From: Teichococcus aestuarii
GTDB taxonomy: Bacteria > Pseudomonadota > Alphaproteobacteria > Acetobacterales > Acetobacteraceae
Direction of reading: 5' to 3'
Assembly (NCBI RefSeq): GCF_003116135.1
Contig: NZ_PDOA01000004.1
Location: forward strand, 186,001 to 250,000
Length of the DNA stretch: 64,000 bases
The notes under the pieces were generated by a model. The model did no database searches. It had not been told where the DNA came from and worked only from the letters and a program-made list of their open reading frames with translations. Positions 19,796 to 29,202 of the stretch are shown here, one piece after another. A program made the position numbers and the translations under genes. Numbering within the stretch: position 1 is the stretch's first letter; the number at the start of each line of letters is the position of its first letter.

Positions 19796-22240
19796 ATGGA
19801 TGCCCTGCCCGAGCTGCCCGTCTCCGAAGCCCTGCCGCGTTTGCTGGATGCGCTGCGCGCGGGCCCGAACGCCGTGCTGGTGGCCCCCCCCGGCGCCGGC
19901 AAGACCACGCTGGTGCCCCTGGCGCTCCGCCACGAGCCCTGGGCGAACGGACAGAAGATCGTGGTGCTGGAGCCGCGCCGCGTCGCCGCCCGCGCCGCCG
20001 CACGCCGCATGGCGGAGCTGCTGGGCGAGCCGCTGGGGCAGACGGTGGGCCTCGCCACGCGGCTGGAGCGCGCCGTCTCCGCCGCCACCCGCATCGAGGT
20101 GGTGACGGAAGGGCTGCTGGTGCGCCGGCTGCAGACCGATCCCGGGCTGGAGGGCACGGCGGCGGTGCTGTTCGACGAGGCGCATGAGCGCAACCTCGAC
20201 ACCGACCTGGCGCTGGCCCTCTGCCTCGACCTGCAGCGCGGGCTGCGGCCGGAGCTGCGGCTGCTGGCCATGTCCGCCACCATCGAGGCCGAGGGGTTTT
20301 CCCGGCTGCTCGGCGGCGCGCCGGTCATCGAGAGCCTGGGCCGGGCCTACCCCGTGGTGGTGCATCACCGCCCGCGTGACCTGAAGGAGCCGCGCGACCT
20401 GCCCGAGGCGATGGTCGCCGCCATCCGCGCCGCCCTGGTGGAGCATCCGGGCGACGTGCTGGCCTTCCTGCCCGGCTGGGGCGAGATCCGCCGCACCGCC
20501 GAGCGGCTGGGCGGCGTGAAGGCCGAGGTGCTGCCGCTGCATGGCGAGCTGCCCCCCGCCGAGCAGGACCGCGCCCTCAACCCCTCGCCGAACCGCAAGG
20601 TGGTGCTGGCCACCTCCATCGCCGAGACCTCGCTGACCGTGCCGGGGGTGCGGATCGTGGTGGATGGCGGCTTCCGCCGCGCGCCGCGCCTCGACCCGGC
20701 CACCGGCCTCGCGCGGCTGGCCACACTGCGCATCTCCCGCGCCGCCGCCGAGCAGCGCGCGGGCCGCGCGGGGCGCACCGAGCCGGGCGTCGCCATCCGC
20801 CTCTGGACGGAGGCGCTGCACCGTGGCCTGCCGCAATCCGACCGGCCGGAAATCCTGGAGAGCGAGCTGTCCGGCCTGGCGCTGGACTGCGCCGCCTGGG
20901 GCAGCGATCCGGCGGAGATGGCCTTCCTCGACCCGCCGCCGGCCGGCATGCTCGCCGCCGCCCGCGCCCTGCTGCGCGACCTCGACGCGCTGGACGGGCA
21001 GGGGCGCATCACCGCCATGGGCCGGCGCATGGCGCGCCTCGGCACCCACCCGCGCCTTGCCCGCATGATGGCCGAGGCGGCCGACGCCGAGGAGGCGGCA
21101 CTCGCCGCCGAGCTCGCCGCCCTGCTGGAGGAGCGCGACCCGATCCGTGGCCGCGAGGCGCCTGCCGACATCCAGCTGCGGCTGGACCTGCTGCACGGCG
21201 CCGACGACCCGAATGCCGACCGCGCCGCGCTGGGCCGCATCCGCCGCACGGTCACGCTGCACCGGCGGCGCCTCGGCGTGCCGGGCGGCACGGAGGCGGC
21301 GGGCGATGCCGGGCTGCTGCTGGCCGCCGGCTTCCCCGACCGCATCGCGGCCAAGCGCGGCAGCATGGACGGCGCCTTCCGCCTGGCGTCGGGGCAGGGC
21401 GCCCGCCTGCCGGCGACCGACCGGCTAGGCAAGGCGCCGCTGCTGGCGGTGGCCGATCTGGAGCTGGCCGGCACCGAGGCGCGCATCCGCATGGCCGCGC
21501 CGCTGACCCGCGAGGCCCTGGAGCAGAAATTCCCGGAGCGGCTGGTGCGGGAGGAGGGCGCCGCCTTCGACGCCCGCGCCGGCGCGGTGGTGGCGCGGCG
21601 CCGCCTGCGCCTCGGCCCGCTGGTGCTGGAGGAGAGCACCCTGCCGCATGCCGACCCGGCGGCGCTGGCCGCGGCCCTGGCCGAGGCCGCCGCTACCCGC
21701 GCCTTCCGCGACCTCGACTGGACCGAGGCCGCCCGCCAGACCCGCGCCCGCATCGGCCTGATGCACGGGCTGGAGCCGGCGGAGTGGCCGGATGTTTCGG
21801 ACGCCGCGCTCGCCGCCACCGCAGGCGAATGGCTCGCCCCTTGGCTGTCCGGCCTGACGCGGCTGACCCAGCTCAAGGCGCTGGACGCGGTGGCGATGCT
21901 GCGCGCCCTGCTGCCGCATGCCCGGCAAAAGGCGCTGGATGCCGCGCTGCCGCCGCGCCTCGCCTTGCCGAATGGCCGCGCCGCCCCCATCGACTATACG
22001 GGAGAGGTGCCGCGGCTGGAGGCGCGGGCGCAATGGCTGTTCGGTCTGTCCACATTGCCGCCGCTGGCCGGCGGGCGAATCCCGTTGCAGGTGGCGCTGC
22101 TCTCGCCCGCCGGGCGCCCGGTCGCCGTCACGGCCGACCTGCCGGGGTTCTGGCGCGGCGCCTGGGCGGATGTGCGCAAGGACATGCGCGGCCGCTACCC
22201 CCGCCACGACTGGCCGGAGGACCCGGCGCGCCCCGGCTGA
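19796..22240 (+). CDS. hrpB: ATP-dependent helicase HrpB
   Basis: 814-residue DEAH-box helicase. Walker A is PPGAGKTT near residue 31, motif Ia LEPRRVAARAAARRMA, Walker B DEAH at 127-130 (FDEAHERN), motif III LLAMSATIE, motif V TSIAETSLTVPGVRIVVDGG and motif VI EQRAGRAGRTEPG. A helicase-associated region and the HrpB-specific C-terminal domain follow (LSGLTRLTQLKALD, LPPRLALPNGRAAPIDYT, RKDMRGRYPRHDWPEDP). The ATG at 19796 is preferred over an upstream TTG. The in vivo role of HrpB is poorly defined. The gene stands alone, divergent from the PEP-mutase family gene. Confidence 0.96.
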   Translation: MDALPELPVSEALPRLLDALRAGPNAVLVAPPGAGKTTLVPLALRHEPWANGQKIVVLEPRRVAARAAARRMAELLGEPLGQTVGLATRLERAVSAATRIEVVTEGLLVRRLQTDPGLEGTAAVLFDEAHERNLDTDLALALCLDLQRGLRPELRLLAMSATIEAEGFSRLLGGAPVIESLGRAYPVVVHHRPRDLKEPRDLPEAMVAAIRAALVEHPGDVLAFLPGWGEIRRTAERLGGVKAEVLPLHGELPPAEQDRALNPSPNRKVVLATSIAETSLTVPGVRIVVDGGFRRAPRLDPATGLARLATLRISRAAAEQRAGRAGRTEPGVAIRLWTEALHRGLPQSDRPEILESELSGLALDCAAWGSDPAEMAFLDPPPAGMLAAARALLRDLDALDGQGRITAMGRRMARLGTHPRLARMMAEAADAEEAALAAELAALLEERDPIRGREAPADIQLRLDLLHGADDPNADRAALGRIRRTVTLHRRRLGVPGGTEAAGDAGLLLAAGFPDRIAAKRGSMDGAFRLASGQGARLPATDRLGKAPLLAVADLELAGTEARIRMAAPLTREALEQKFPERLVREEGAAFDARAGAVVARRRLRLGPLVLEESTLPHADPAALAAALAEAAATRAFRDLDWTEAARQTRARIGLMHGLEPAEWPDVSDAALAATAGEWLAPWLSGLTRLTQLKALDAVAMLRALLPHARQKALDAALPPRLALPNGRAAPIDYTGEVPRLEARAQWLFGLSTLPPLAGGRIPLQVALLSPAGRPVAVTADLPGFWRGAWADVRKDMRGRYPRHDWPEDPARPG

Positions 22241-22294
22241 GCAGCCCCATTGGGCGCAACACCGCGTTCGGCTTATTTTGCCTCCGCCACTCCT

Positions 22295-22364
22295 GCCCTG
22301 ACGCCAACCCGCCCTGACGCCAACCCGCCCTGACGCCAACCCGCCCTGACGCCAACCTGCCCTG
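22295..22364. repeat. 16-bp tandem repeat between hrpB and the protease gene
   Basis: Four head-to-tail copies of GCCCTGACGCCAACCC (starting 22295, 22311, 22327 and 22343; the last copy ends in T) and a partial fifth. The array fills much of the 165-bp gap and ends about 42 bp before the protease start, so copy-number change would alter promoter or leader spacing. No spacers are present, so it is not a CRISPR array. Confidence 0.95.
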
Positions 22365-22405
22365 GGCGCCGCCGGCCCGCCCCCGACCGGCCCGCCGATG
22401 AAGGA

Positions 22406-23497
<1,092 letters not shown>

Positions 23498-23529
23498 GGG
23501 CAGGGGGGCCGCTGCTCAAACGGAGGTGA

Positions 23530-23556
23530 TTCCCGGCGGCCGAAGCTTGCCGGGAT
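23530..23556. terminator. possible terminator after the protease gene
   Basis: Arms TCCCGGC (23531-23537) and GCCGGGA (23549-23555) with an 11-base loop lie 33 bp after the protease stop. No T-run follows, so termination is uncertain. Confidence 0.35.
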
Positions 23557-23583
23557 GACATGCGGGAAGGGCTTACCGCCGCG

Positions 23584-23610
23584 CTATAGTTCCGGAATCG
23601 GAACATATAG
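23584..23610. promoter_or_regulatory. extended palindrome upstream of the acyltransferase gene
   Basis: The core GTTCCGGAATCGGAAC (23589-23604) has six-base arms around GAAT. The dyad extends outward with CTATA on the left (23584-23588) and TATAG on the right (23606-23610), broken by one extra A. It ends 18 bp before the acyltransferase ATG and overlaps TATA-like hexamers suited to a -10 box. It is a convincing operator shape with no known owner. Confidence 0.5.
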
Positions 23611-23628
23611 GCCGCGGAGGCAGCCCTG

Positions 23629-24969
23629 ATGCCCTTGCCAGATTCTTCGCCCGCGCTTCCTCCGCCGCCGCAGGGGGAGATCACCGCCCTGACTGGATTG
23701 CGCGGCGTGGCCGCCCTGGCGGTCACCGCCTACCATTTCTATGCCACCCTCGACCCCGGCCTGACCGACCCGCTGCACATGGCGGTGCGGCGGGGCTACC
23801 TGATGGTCGACCTGTTCTTCGTGCTCAGCGGCCTGGTGATGGCCATGACCTATGCGCAAGGCTTCCTGGCGGCGCCCGGCCTCGCCGGCTGGAAGGACTT
23901 CATGCTGCGCCGCGCCGCCCGCATCCTGCCGCTCTACTGGGCGGTGCTGGCGGGCAGCCTGCTGGTGGCCTGGGCCGCCTATGGCCAGCTCAGCCCGCCG
24001 CGCGGCGGCTTCACCGTCAACGTGCCGGACCCGCTGCCGGACATCCTGCTGAACCTGCTGCTGGTGCAGTCCTGGTCGCTGACCCACAGCGCGCTGGTGC
24101 CGGCCTGGTCGATCAGCACGGAATGGGCGGCCTACCTGCTGTTCCCGCTGCTGGTGCGGCTGCTGCTGCGGCCGGGCTGGAGGATGGCGCTGCTGGGCCT
24201 CGCGCTGGCGGTGGCGATGCTGGCCGCCGCCATCTGGATCACCGCGCATGACGGGCTGCAGCATGGCGGCCCGCTCGATGCCTCCTCGGGCGAGGTGCCG
24301 GGGCCGCTGCTGCGCTGCCTGGCGGGCTTCATGCTCGGGATGCTGGGCTTCCGGCTGGCGGGCCATCCCGGCATCGTCTGGCTGGGGAGCGATGGCGCCG
24401 CCCTGCTGCTGGGCGGGCTGCTGGCCGTGCTGTGGCTGTTCGGCCCGTCGGACGCGCTGATCTATCCGCTGCTGCCCGCCGTGGTGCTGTGCCTGGCGCT
24501 CAACCGCGGCCATGCGGCGGCGCTGTTCTCCTGGGCGCCGCTGCACCGTCTGGGCGTGCTCTCCTACGCCATCTACCTGCTGCACTACCAGTTCGCCGGC
24601 GCGCTGCACTGGCTGGAGCAGGCGCTGGGGGCGCGGCTGCCGGCGGGGCTCGGGCCGGTGCTGGCGGCGGTCGTGATCTTTGGGCTGCTGCTGGGCACGG
24701 CCTGGCTGGCGCACCGCCTGGTGGAGCTGCCGGGCCGCCGCCTGATACGCGGCCTGCTGCGGCAGCGTGCCGCCGTGGGACCGGGGGGGGCTGCCCGCCT
24801 GAGAGGCCAGGGGAAGGGTGCCGGCCCAAGGGGCCAGGGGGAGGGTGCCGGCCCAAGGGGCCAGGGGAAGGGTGCTGGCTCAAGGGGCCGGGGCGTGCCG
24901 CGCATGGCTGGCCCGTCCCTGGCCGTGCGAGAAGGGCTTGGTCTGCGAGTTGCGAATGATTATGGATAA
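23629..24969 (+). CDS. acyltransferase 3 family membrane protein
   Basis: 446-residue integral membrane O-acyltransferase. The family signature is at the N-terminus: ITALTGLRGVAALAVTAYHFY, then RRGYLMVDLFFVLSGLVMAMTYA and FMLRRAARILPLYW, with about ten membrane helices to residue 375. Such proteins acylate sugars of exopolysaccharide, lipopolysaccharide or peptidoglycan. The last 70 residues are soluble and contain a nine-residue Gly-rich repeat (PRGQGKGAG type, three copies) encoded by a 27-bp minisatellite. The final codons overlap an AT-rich stretch resembling an iron-regulator site for the next operon. Confidence 0.9.
   Translation: MPLPDSSPALPPPPQGEITALTGLRGVAALAVTAYHFYATLDPGLTDPLHMAVRRGYLMVDLFFVLSGLVMAMTYAQGFLAAPGLAGWKDFMLRRAARILPLYWAVLAGSLLVAWAAYGQLSPPRGGFTVNVPDPLPDILLNLLLVQSWSLTHSALVPAWSISTEWAAYLLFPLLVRLLLRPGWRMALLGLALAVAMLAAAIWITAHDGLQHGGPLDASSGEVPGPLLRCLAGFMLGMLGFRLAGHPGIVWLGSDGAALLLGGLLAVLWLFGPSDALIYPLLPAVVLCLALNRGHAAALFSWAPLHRLGVLSYAIYLLHYQFAGALHWLEQALGARLPAGLGPVLAAVVIFGLLLGTAWLAHRLVELPGRRLIRGLLRQRAAVGPGGAARLRGQGKGAGPRGQGEGAGPRGQGKGAGSRGRGVPRMAGPSLAVREGLGLRVANDYG
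24805..24891. repeat. 27-bp tandem repeat at 3' end of the acyltransferase gene
   Basis: Three 27-bp units start at 24805, 24832 and 24859, each opening GGCCAGGGGAAGGGTG with one or two substitutions, with a partial fourth copy. They encode a nine-residue Gly/Arg repeat in the soluble C-terminal tail. Confidence 0.9.
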
Positions 24970-24970
24970 C
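24951..24970. promoter_or_regulatory. weak Fur-like site upstream of the FecCD/FecE genes
   Basis: TGCGAATGATTATGGATAAC is strikingly AT-rich for this region. By eye it matches about 12 of 19 positions of the classical Fur box, with an intact left half (AATGAT) and a poor right half. It lies 115 bp before the metal-importer permease gene and overlaps the end of the acyltransferase gene. Iron regulation would suit the transporter. The match alone is weak. Confidence 0.3.
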
Positions 24971-25085
24971 TGATCATCCGCTCCCGCTGGAAGGGCCTCC
25001 TGTTGACGTTTCTCCGCCAGTTCCGCGCCCCGGCGCTGCCGGGCAGCGCCGCTGCCCGTGCCGAGCCCATCCCCGGCCGCGGCCG

Positions 25086-26144
25086 GTGAGCGGCGCCACC
25101 CTGGCCGTGGCGGGGGCCGCCGCCGGCTACCGCGCCCTGGTGCTGCGCCGCGTGGCGCTGCTGGCGCTGCTGACGGTGTTGCTGATCGCCTCGCTGCTGC
25201 TCGACGTCGCCACCGGCCCCTCCCGCCTCGGCCTGGCCGATGTGGCGCGGGTGCTGCTGAACCCGGCCTCGGCCAGCGGCCCCGTCTCCGTCATCGTCTG
25301 GGATGTGCGGCTGCCCTATGCGGTGATGGCCGTGCTGGTCGGCGCCGCGCTCGCCCTGGCGGGGGCGGAGATGCAGACGGTGCTGAACAACCCGCTGGCC
25401 AGCCCCTTCACGCTGGGCGTCTCCTCCGCCGCCTCGCTCGGCGCGGCGCTGGCCATCGTGCTCGGCGTCGGCCTGCCCTGGGTGCCGCAGGAATGGCTGC
25501 TCTCGGGCAATGCCTTCCTCTTCGCCTTCCTCTCCGTGCTGCTGCTGCGCAGCCTCTCCCGCCTGCGCGGGGCGGGGGTGGAGGCGCTGGTGCTGTTCGG
25601 CATCGCGCTGGTCTTCGCCTTCAACGCGGCGGTGGCGCTGCTGCAGTTCGTCGCCACCGAGCAGGCGCTGCAGCAGCTGGTGTTCTGGTCGATGGGCAGC
25701 CTGGCGCGCGCCACCTGGCCCAAGATCGGCATCCTGGCGCTGGCGCTGGCCGTCGCCATCCCCTTCACCGCCCGCGCCGCCTGGAAGCTCACCGCGCTGC
25801 GGCTGGGCGAGGAGCGGGCGCTCTCCTTCGGCATCGACGCCAACCGGCTGCGGGATGGCGCCTTGCTGCGCGTCAGCCTGCTCTCGGCGGTCTCGGTCGC
25901 CTTCGTCGGCACCATCGGCTTCATCGGGCTGGTCGGGCCGCACGCGGCGCGGCTGATGGTGGGGGAGGACCACCGCTTCTTCCTGCCCGCCGCGGCGCTG
26001 TGCGGCGCGCTGCTGCTCTCGCTCTCCTCGGTGGCCAGCAAGATGCTGGTGCCGGGGCTGATGGTGCCGGTCGGCATCGTCACCGCGCTGGTCGGCGTGC
26101 CGGTGTTCGTCGCGCTGGTCTTCACCCGGGGGCGGCGGTCGTGA
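25086..26144 (+). CDS. FecCD/BtuC-family ABC transporter permease
   Basis: 352-residue permease of the iron-siderophore, haem and cobalamin importer family, with about ten membrane helices. Landmarks are VRLPYAVMAVLVGAALALAGAEMQTVLNNPLASPFTLGVSSAASLGAALA near the N-terminus and FVGTIGFIGLVGPHAARLMVGEDHRFFLPAAALCGALLL toward the end. The start is GTG. It overlaps the ATPase gene by four bases. No periplasmic binding protein or TonB-dependent receptor gene is adjacent, so these must come from elsewhere. Confidence 0.93.
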   Translation: MSGATLAVAGAAAGYRALVLRRVALLALLTVLLIASLLLDVATGPSRLGLADVARVLLNPASASGPVSVIVWDVRLPYAVMAVLVGAALALAGAEMQTVLNNPLASPFTLGVSSAASLGAALAIVLGVGLPWVPQEWLLSGNAFLFAFLSVLLLRSLSRLRGAGVEALVLFGIALVFAFNAAVALLQFVATEQALQQLVFWSMGSLARATWPKIGILALALAVAIPFTARAAWKLTALRLGEERALSFGIDANRLRDGALLRVSLLSAVSVAFVGTIGFIGLVGPHAARLMVGEDHRFFLPAAALCGALLLSLSSVASKMLVPGLMVPVGIVTALVGVPVFVALVFTRGRRS

Positions 26145-26920
26145 GGCTGGAGGTCGAGCGGCTCACCCTCGGCTATGGCCGCCGCACCATCCTGGCGGAG
26201 GCGAGCCTGGAGCCGCTGCCGGGCGGCGCCATCACCGCGCTGATCGGGCCGAACGGCGCCGGCAAATCCACCCTGCTGCGGGGCCTGGCCGGGCTGCTGC
26301 CGGCGCGCGGCTCGGTGCGGCTCGATGGGGAGGAGATGGCCGGGCAGTCGCTGGAGCGGCGGGCGCGGTCCATCGCCTACATGCCGCAGAGCCTGCCGCA
26401 GGGCGTGGCGCTGACGGTGATGGAGGCGCTGGTGGGGGCGCTGAAGGCCAGCCCCACCGCCGAGGGCATGCCCTCCGCCCGCGCCGCCGCCGAGCGCGCC
26501 CTGGCGCTGCTGGAGCGGCTCGGCATCGCCGAGCTGGCGCTGGTGGGGCTGGACCGTCTCTCGGGCGGGCAGCGGCAGCTCGCCGGCCTGGCCCAGGCGC
26601 TGGTGCGCCGCCCGCGCGTGCTGCTGCTGGACGAGCCGACCAGCGCGCTCGACCTGCGCCACCAGCTCGGCGTGATGCGGCTGGTGCGGGAGCTGACGCT
26701 GCAGCACGGGCTGGTGACGGTGCTGGTGGTGCACGACCTGGCGCTCGCCGCCCGCTTCGCCGACCGGGTGGTGATGATCGGCGAGGGCCGCGTGCGCGCC
26801 CAGGGCACGCCGGAGGAGACCCTGACGCCGGCGATGCTGGCCGAGGTCTATGGCGTCTCCGCCCGGGTGGAGCGCTGCTCGCACGGCCACCTCCAGGTGC
26901 TGGCCGACGCGCCGCTCTGA
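26141..26920 (+). CDS. FecE/BtuD-family ABC transporter ATP-binding protein
   Basis: 259-residue ATPase starting with GTG that overlaps the permease stop. Motifs are Walker A GPNGAGKST, AYMPQSLPQGVALTVMEALV at the Q-loop, signature LSGGQRQLAGLAQAL, Walker B LLLDEPTSALDLRHQ and switch VLVVHDLALAARFAD. The C-terminal AEVYGVSARVERCSHGHLQVL is typical of FecE/FhuC ATPases. It works with the upstream permease in uptake of an iron chelate, haem or cobalamin. The substrate cannot be told from sequence. Confidence 0.94.
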   Translation: MRLEVERLTLGYGRRTILAEASLEPLPGGAITALIGPNGAGKSTLLRGLAGLLPARGSVRLDGEEMAGQSLERRARSIAYMPQSLPQGVALTVMEALVGALKASPTAEGMPSARAAAERALALLERLGIAELALVGLDRLSGGQRQLAGLAQALVRRPRVLLLDEPTSALDLRHQLGVMRLVRELTLQHGLVTVLVVHDLALAARFADRVVMIGEGRVRAQGTPEETLTPAMLAEVYGVSARVERCSHGHLQVLADAPL

Positions 26921-26953
26921 GCCCTGCCGGCGGAGGGCGGGCCGCTGCCGCCC

Positions 26954-28222
26954 CTATTCCTCGCTGCGGCCGATGCTGAGGCGGTCGATGCGCCAGCCGC
27001 GGCGTTCCAGCACGCGCAGCGTGTAGCGGCCCAGCGTGATCTCGGTGCCCACCGACGGGATCCCCCGCGCGCGGGCGATGGCGAGGCCGCCGGCGGTGCT
27101 GGCCTCGTCCTCCGGCAGGTCCCAGTCCAGCGCGTGGTTGATCTCGCGCAGGCGGGCGTCGCCGCGCACCTCGACGATGCCGTCCGCGTCGTTGTCGGCG
27201 ATGATCGCCTCGCCGCGCTGGGCGATCTGCCCGACCACCACCTCGACGATGTCCTCCAGCGTCACCAGACCGCGGATGGTGCCGTACTCGTCCACCACCA
27301 GCGCCATCTTCGGCGTCATGGCGCGGAAGGCGTGCAGCTGCTCGCGCAGCGGGCGCATCTCCGGCACGAAGCTGGCGGGGGCGGCGAAGCGCTTCAGCTC
27401 CGGCGCGCCGCCCTCCTTGCGGGCGGCGGCCAGCGCGTGCAGCGCGGCGCGGGCATCGACGATGCCCAGCACCTCCTCGCCGCGCCGGCGCCAGAGCGGC
27501 ATGCGGCTGTGCGGCGCGGCCAGCAGCCGCTCCAGCACCGCCTCGGGCGGCGCGTCGGCGTCGAGCGCCTGGATGCGGGCGCGGTGGGTCATCACGTCGC
27601 CCACCGTCAGGTCGTCCAGCGCCAGCACGCCGCGCAGCATGCGGCGCTCCTCCTGCGCCGCCGCCTCCGCGTCGCCGCGCTCATCGGTGCCGTGCAGCTC
27701 GATGGCGCCGAGCAGCTCCTCCTCGCCGCGCCGCGCCTGCACCTGCGAGATGCCGAACAGGCGGAACACGTGGCTGAGCAGCCAGTTCACCGCGCCGCCC
27801 AGCGGCCCCAGCAGGCGCATCACGCCGCCCAGCAGCGGCGCCGCCGCCAGCGCCGTGGCGTCCGGCCGCTGCAGCGCATAGGTCTTGGGCAGCACCTCGG
27901 CGAAGATGACCAGCACCACCGTCATCGCCAGCGAGGCATAGACCACCCCCTCCTCGCCGAACCAGGCGATCAGCAGGCTGGAGGCCAGGGCGGTGGCGGT
28001 GGTGTTGACGAAATTGTTGCCCACCAGCAGCGCGGCCAGGAAGCGGTCCTTGCGCTCCTGCAGCCGGGCCAGGGTGGTGGCGCGGCGGTCGCCTTCCTTC
28101 ACGCGGCGGGTGATGAAGGCCCGGCTGGCGGCGGTGATGGCGGTCTCGCTCCCCGAGAACAGGGCCGAGAGAACCAGCAATGCCAGAATCGCTCCCAGCA
28201 TCGCCCAACTTGCCACGTCCAT
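26954..28222 (-). CDS. CNNM/CorC-type membrane protein (hemolysin C family)
   Basis: 422-residue protein with an N-terminal CNNM domain (membrane segments at about 5-25, 60-80, 90-110, 130-150; LFSGSETAITAASRAFITRRVKEGD), a pair of CBS domains (about 195-320; VGDVMTHRARIQALDAD and VDEYGTIRGLVTLEDIVEVVVG) and a C-terminal CorC/HlyC domain (GDARLREINHALDWDLPEDEASTAGGLAIARARGIPSVG). The family is linked to magnesium and cobalt efflux rather than true haemolysis. The start MDVASWAML is preceded by AGGAAG. It is divergent from the two-component pair. Confidence 0.93.
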   Translation of the reverse strand: MDVASWAMLGAILALLVLSALFSGSETAITAASRAFITRRVKEGDRRATTLARLQERKDRFLAALLVGNNFVNTTATALASSLLIAWFGEEGVVYASLAMTVVLVIFAEVLPKTYALQRPDATALAAAPLLGGVMRLLGPLGGAVNWLLSHVFRLFGISQVQARRGEEELLGAIELHGTDERGDAEAAAQEERRMLRGVLALDDLTVGDVMTHRARIQALDADAPPEAVLERLLAAPHSRMPLWRRRGEEVLGIVDARAALHALAAARKEGGAPELKRFAAPASFVPEMRPLREQLHAFRAMTPKMALVVDEYGTIRGLVTLEDIVEVVVGQIAQRGEAIIADNDADGIVEVRGDARLREINHALDWDLPEDEASTAGGLAIARARGIPSVGTEITLGRYTLRVLERRGWRIDRLSIGRSEE

Positions 28223-28478
28223 CGCTTCCTGGCGTCCTTTCCGCAGGGTGGAGCCCTGCACCTGCCAGAGCGCGGGGGCTGGATGCAAGCACCGATGGCG
28301 CGGGGCACGGATGGCGATGGCCCAGGGAGGGGTTGCGCAGGCACGGAGATCGCGGCTGCCCTGCCGCGCCTGCTCTGGCGTGGCGGCGCGGGCCGGGGCA
28401 TGTTGGCCGGCCCGGCGCGCCATGATGGGGCCCCCCGCTTCCGCGGGGCCGGCGCGCCGCGACAAGGAGCGCAGCACC

Positions 28479-29159
28479 ATGCGAATTCTGCTGGTGGAAG
28501 ATGATGCCGAGGTGGGCCGCTTCGTGAGGAAGGGGTTGCAGGAGGCCGGGCACACGGTCGAGCACACCACCAACGGGCGGGATGGCCTGTTCATGGCGGC
28601 GGGCGAGAGCTTCGACCTGCTGGTGCTGGACCGGATGCTGCCGGGCGGCGTCGATGGCGTGCGCCTGGTGGAGACGCTGCGCGGCCAGGGCAACCACACG
28701 CCCGTGCTGTTCCTCTCGGCCATGTCCGGGGTGGATGAGCGGGTGAAGGGGCTGAAGGCGGGCGGCGACGACTACCTGGTGAAGCCCTTCGCCTTCGCCG
28801 AGCTGCTGGCCCGCGTCGAGGCGCTGGGCCGCCGCCCGGCGGTCGACGCGCCGGCCACGCGGCTGAAGGTGGCCGACCTGGAGCTCGACCTGCTCTCCCG
28901 CACCGTGACGCGGGCGGGCAAGAAGATCGACATCCAGCCGCGCGAGTTCCGCCTGCTGGAGCACCTGATGCGCCATGCCGGGCAGGTGGTGACCCGCACC
29001 ATGCTGCTGGAGAAGGTGTGGGACTACCATTTCGACCCGCAGACCAACGTGATCGACGTGCATGTCTCCCGCCTGCGGCAGAAGCTGGACAAGGGGCAGG
29101 ACAGGCCGCTGATCCACACGGTGCGCAACGCCGGCTACATGATCCGCGCCGAGCCGTGA
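28479..29159 (+). CDS. OmpR-family response regulator
   Basis: 226-residue regulator. The receiver domain (1-120) has E8, D9 and D10 in LLVEDDAE, phospho-acceptor D52 in LLVLDRMLPG and K102 in LVKPFAF. The winged-helix DNA-binding domain (130-225) has the OmpR pattern DIQPREFRLLEHLMRHAGQVVTRTMLLEKVWDYHFDPQTNVIDVHVSRLRQKLD and a GYMIRAEP end. The ribosome site AAGGAG lies nine bases upstream. It is followed 43 bp later by its sensor kinase. The PREF and DPQTN patterns resemble the metal and envelope-stress group (CusR/QseB-like). The signal is unknown. Confidence 0.95.
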   Translation: MRILLVEDDAEVGRFVRKGLQEAGHTVEHTTNGRDGLFMAAGESFDLLVLDRMLPGGVDGVRLVETLRGQGNHTPVLFLSAMSGVDERVKGLKAGGDDYLVKPFAFAELLARVEALGRRPAVDAPATRLKVADLELDLLSRTVTRAGKKIDIQPREFRLLEHLMRHAGQVVTRTMLLEKVWDYHFDPQTNVIDVHVSRLRQKLDKGQDRPLIHTVRNAGYMIRAEP

Positions 29160-29202
29160 GCACCACGCCGTGCCGTGACCGCCCGGCCATGACGGGCGCC
29201 TG

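Noticed and set aside
22295-22364. CRISPR array
   Set aside because: The 16-bp repeats are directly adjacent with no spacers and no cas genes are in the window.
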